Source: Aureimonas sp. Leaf427 (GTDB lineage Bacteria; Pseudomonadota; Alphaproteobacteria; Rhizobiales; Rhizobiaceae). From it: a stretch of 64,000 bases of DNA. Both the position numbers and the translations under genes were made by a program. The notes beneath the pieces were generated by a model that made no database searches, was not told the DNA's origin, and saw only the letters and a program-made list of their open reading frames with translations. The stretch spans positions 99,016 through 163,015 of the forward strand of contig NZ_LMQW01000001.1 in assembly GCF_001425485.1 (NCBI RefSeq), given 5' to 3'. This document shows positions 62,194 to 64,000 of this stretch, piece by piece. Position 1 is the stretch's first letter. Each line of letters begins with the position of its first letter.

Positions 62194-64000
62194 TCACACC
62201 AGCATCGCGTAGCGCAGCCCGTCATAGACCGCGGCGTGGATGTTGCGCGAGGAGACGGCGTCGCCGAGGCGCACGAGGTGGAAGGCGCCCGCCGCGTTGC
62301 GATCCGGCAAGGGCCAGCGCTGGGCGAGGAGCGCGTCGTAGTCCACCGCGCCGAGATTCTTCGATTGCGGCTTCAGCTCGAAATAGAGCTCGTCCATCGC
62401 CATCGTGCCGTGCTCCACGACGACCTGGCGCACCTCGCGCTCCTCGACCGCGCCGGGCGCCCAGGCGGAGGCGAGCACGGCGACGAGCCCGTTGCCGCGG
62501 CGGCGGACGGCGGTGAGGCGCGTCGCGATCGTGATGCGCGTGCCAGCTTCCGCCAGCGCCTTCTGGTAGGGCACATGGTTCATGCCGCCGATCTCGGAGG
62601 CGAAGTTGCGCTCGGGCGAGACGACCTCCAGCGCGATGCCGGCCCGCGCGATCATCTCGGCGGCGGACAGGCCCTGGTGCCCGCCATTGTCGTCGTAGAG
62701 AAGCACCGGCCCTTCCGGCTTCACCGAGCCCGACAGGATGTCCCAGCTGGACACGACGAGATCGTCCCCCTCCGTGAGTTCGGGGTTCTGCGGCAGGCCG
62801 CCGGTCGCGACGAAGACCATGTCGGGCGCCTCTGCCAGAACGTCGGCGCCGTCGGCATAGGCGTTGTAGCGGATCTCGACGCCGAGCCGGTCGAGCTCCG
62901 AGAGGCGCCAGTCGACGATGCCCTGAAGCTCCCGGCGGCGCGGCAGGCGGGCGGCGAGGCCGATCTGCCCGCCCGCAAGGCCGCTCGCCTCGAAGACCGT
63001 GACGCGGTGGCCCCGCTCGGCCGAGACGCGCGCCGCCTCCAGCCCCGCCGGGCCGGCGCCGACGACGACGACGCGCTTCTCCACCGGCGCCCGGCCGAGA
63101 ATATGCGGCATGGTCGCCTCGCGGCCGGTCGCGCCGTTGTGGATGCAGATCGCGCCGCCGCCCTCGTAGATCCGGTCGAGGCAGTAGGTCGCGCCGACGC
63201 AGGGGCGGATCTCGTGCTCCCGGCCGGACATGATCTTGCGGACGATATGCGGGTCCGCGATATGGGCGCGCGTCATGCCGACCATGTCGAGCTTTCCTTC
63301 CGCGATCGCATGGCGCGCGGTGGCGACGTCGGCGATACGCGCGGCGTGGAACACCGGATAGCGCGTTGCCGCCCGGATCTCTCCCGCGAAGTCGAGATGC
63401 GGCGAGGCCGGCATGCCCTGGATCGGGATGACGTCCACCAGATCCTTGTCGTGGTCGAGATGGCCGCGAATGACGTTGATGAAGTCGATCTTTCCGGAGG
63501 CGACGAGCCGGCGGGCGATCTCGACGCCCTCCTGGCGGTTCAGGCCGATGTCCCAGGCCTCGTCCACGACCATGCGCGTGCCGACGATGAAGTCCGGCCC
63601 GACCGCCTTGCGCACGGCGTCGACGATCATCCAGGTGAAGCGCAGCCGGTTGTCGAGCGAGCCGCCGTGCTCGTCCGTGCGGTGGTTGGTCGCGGGAGAC
63701 CAGAAGCTGTCGAGGAGATGGCCGTAGGCCTCGATCTCCACGCCGTCGAGACCGGCCGCCTGCATGCGCGCGGCCGCTGTACCGTAGTCGGCCGCGATGC
63801 GCTCGAGATCCCAGTCCTCCGCCTCCTTGGGAAAGGAGCGATGGGCCGGCTCGCGGATCGCGGAAGCCGACAGGACGGGCAGCCAGTCGCCCTGGTTGGC
63901 GCCCGTGCGCCGGCCGAGATGGGTGATCTGGATCATCACCGCGCAGCCCTCGTCGTGGCACTCGTCGGCGAGGCGCTTCATGTGGGGGACGATCTCGTCC
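62194..64000 (-). CDS. NADH:flavin oxidoreductase, N-methylproline demethylase (StcD/DgcA)-like, 5' truncated
   Basis: At least 600 residues of a trimethylamine-dehydrogenase-family enzyme; the frame is open to the window end (DEIVPHMKRLADE), so the N-terminus is missing. The OYE-type barrel contains HLGRRTGANQGDWLPVLSAS and DGVEIEAYGHLLDSFWSP, the iron-sulfur region is RPCVGATYCLDRIYEGGGAI, and the C-terminal FAD-binding part has VVVGAGPAGLEAARVSAERG. Rhizobial homologues demethylate stachydrine-derived N-methylproline or dimethylglycine. The second of the four usual cluster cysteines is Ala here. Confidence 0.85.
   Translation of the reverse strand, partial: DEIVPHMKRLADECHDEGCAVMIQITHLGRRTGANQGDWLPVLSASAIREPAHRSFPKEAEDWDLERIAADYGTAAARMQAAGLDGVEIEAYGHLLDSFWSPATNHRTDEHGGSLDNRLRFTWMIVDAVRKAVGPDFIVGTRMVVDEAWDIGLNRQEGVEIARRLVASGKIDFINVIRGHLDHDKDLVDVIPIQGMPASPHLDFAGEIRAATRYPVFHAARIADVATARHAIAEGKLDMVGMTRAHIADPHIVRKIMSGREHEIRPCVGATYCLDRIYEGGGAICIHNGATGREATMPHILGRAPVEKRVVVVGAGPAGLEAARVSAERGHRVTVFEASGLAGGQIGLAARLPRRRELQGIVDWRLSELDRLGVEIRYNAYADGADVLAEAPDMVFVATGGLPQNPELTEGDDLVVSSWDILSGSVKPEGPVLLYDDNGGHQGLSAAEMIARAGIALEVVSPERNFASEIGGMNHVPYQKALAEAGTRITIATRLTAVRRRGNGLVAVLASAWAPGAVEEREVRQVVVEHGTMAMDELYFELKPQSKNLGAVDYDALLAQRWPLPDRNAAGAFHLVRLGDAVSSRNIHAAVYDGLRYAMLV

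Overview
The window is a high-GC chromosomal segment from an alphaproteobacterium, most likely a Hyphomicrobiales (Rhizobiales) member near the Aurantimonadaceae/Aureimonas group. The lineage is inferred, not searched. It rests on a split F0 ATP synthase operon (I-a-c-b'-b, no F1 genes), a eukaryotic-type glutamine synthetase II with its small DUF2735 neighbour, a LexA box of the GTTC-N7-GTTC type, an Irr-type iron box, and short mosaic palindromic repeats of the rhizobial RIME kind.

Layout. 1-1.07 kb: gene-free cluster of repeats. 1.07-4.03 kb: a small glycosyltransferase-like gene, a PA0069-family radical SAM gene with an SOS box, and rnhB. 4.2-7.1 kb: the F0 operon with its terminator. 7.2-11.2 kb: SleB-type cell wall hydrolase, der and a YfgM-like gene. 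11.5-16.4 kb: a two-subunit molybdenum hydroxylase and a GGDEF-EAL protein. 16.5-24.0 kb: a sugar or polyol uptake and oxidation locus (binding protein, two permeases, ATPase, SDR, xylitol-dehydrogenase-like enzyme, AraC regulator). 24.0-27.9 kb: a thioesterase, a RelE/NadS-type toxin-antitoxin pair, a lipoprotein hydrolase and a Gfo/Idh/MocA dehydrogenase.

28.0-37.2 kb is the most distinctive region. A TPP riboswitch precedes seven tightly packed genes: ABC permease, ThiY-like binding protein, thiM, thiE, thiD, tenA, and a TRAP-type binding protein. The matching fused TRAP permease lies tail-to-tail on the other strand, coupled to a phospholipase D-like gene. This suggests a TRAP transporter recruited to thiamine-precursor salvage. 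37.2-39.5 kb: an AT-rich island, a lone AraC regulator, and a dispersed 97-bp repeat also found beside the ATP operon.

39.5-42.3 kb: glutamine metabolism (glnII with a sigma-54 promoter, DUF2735 gene, glsA). 42.5-46.7 kb: uxuA, then exbB-exbD-tonB downstream of an Irr-type box. 46.9-53.4 kb: rpsU, an OsmC protein, aroQ, trhO, a desuccinylase-like gene, a GntR regulator, mntR divergent from a TerC gene, and a small protein. 53.6-64 kb: a ferredoxin-reductase-like flavoprotein, another copy of the palindromic repeat, ethanolamine catabolism (eutB-eutC-permease), a copper-type P1B ATPase with two YHS domains, an orphan lipoprotein, and an old-yellow-enzyme-type demethylase cut by the window end.
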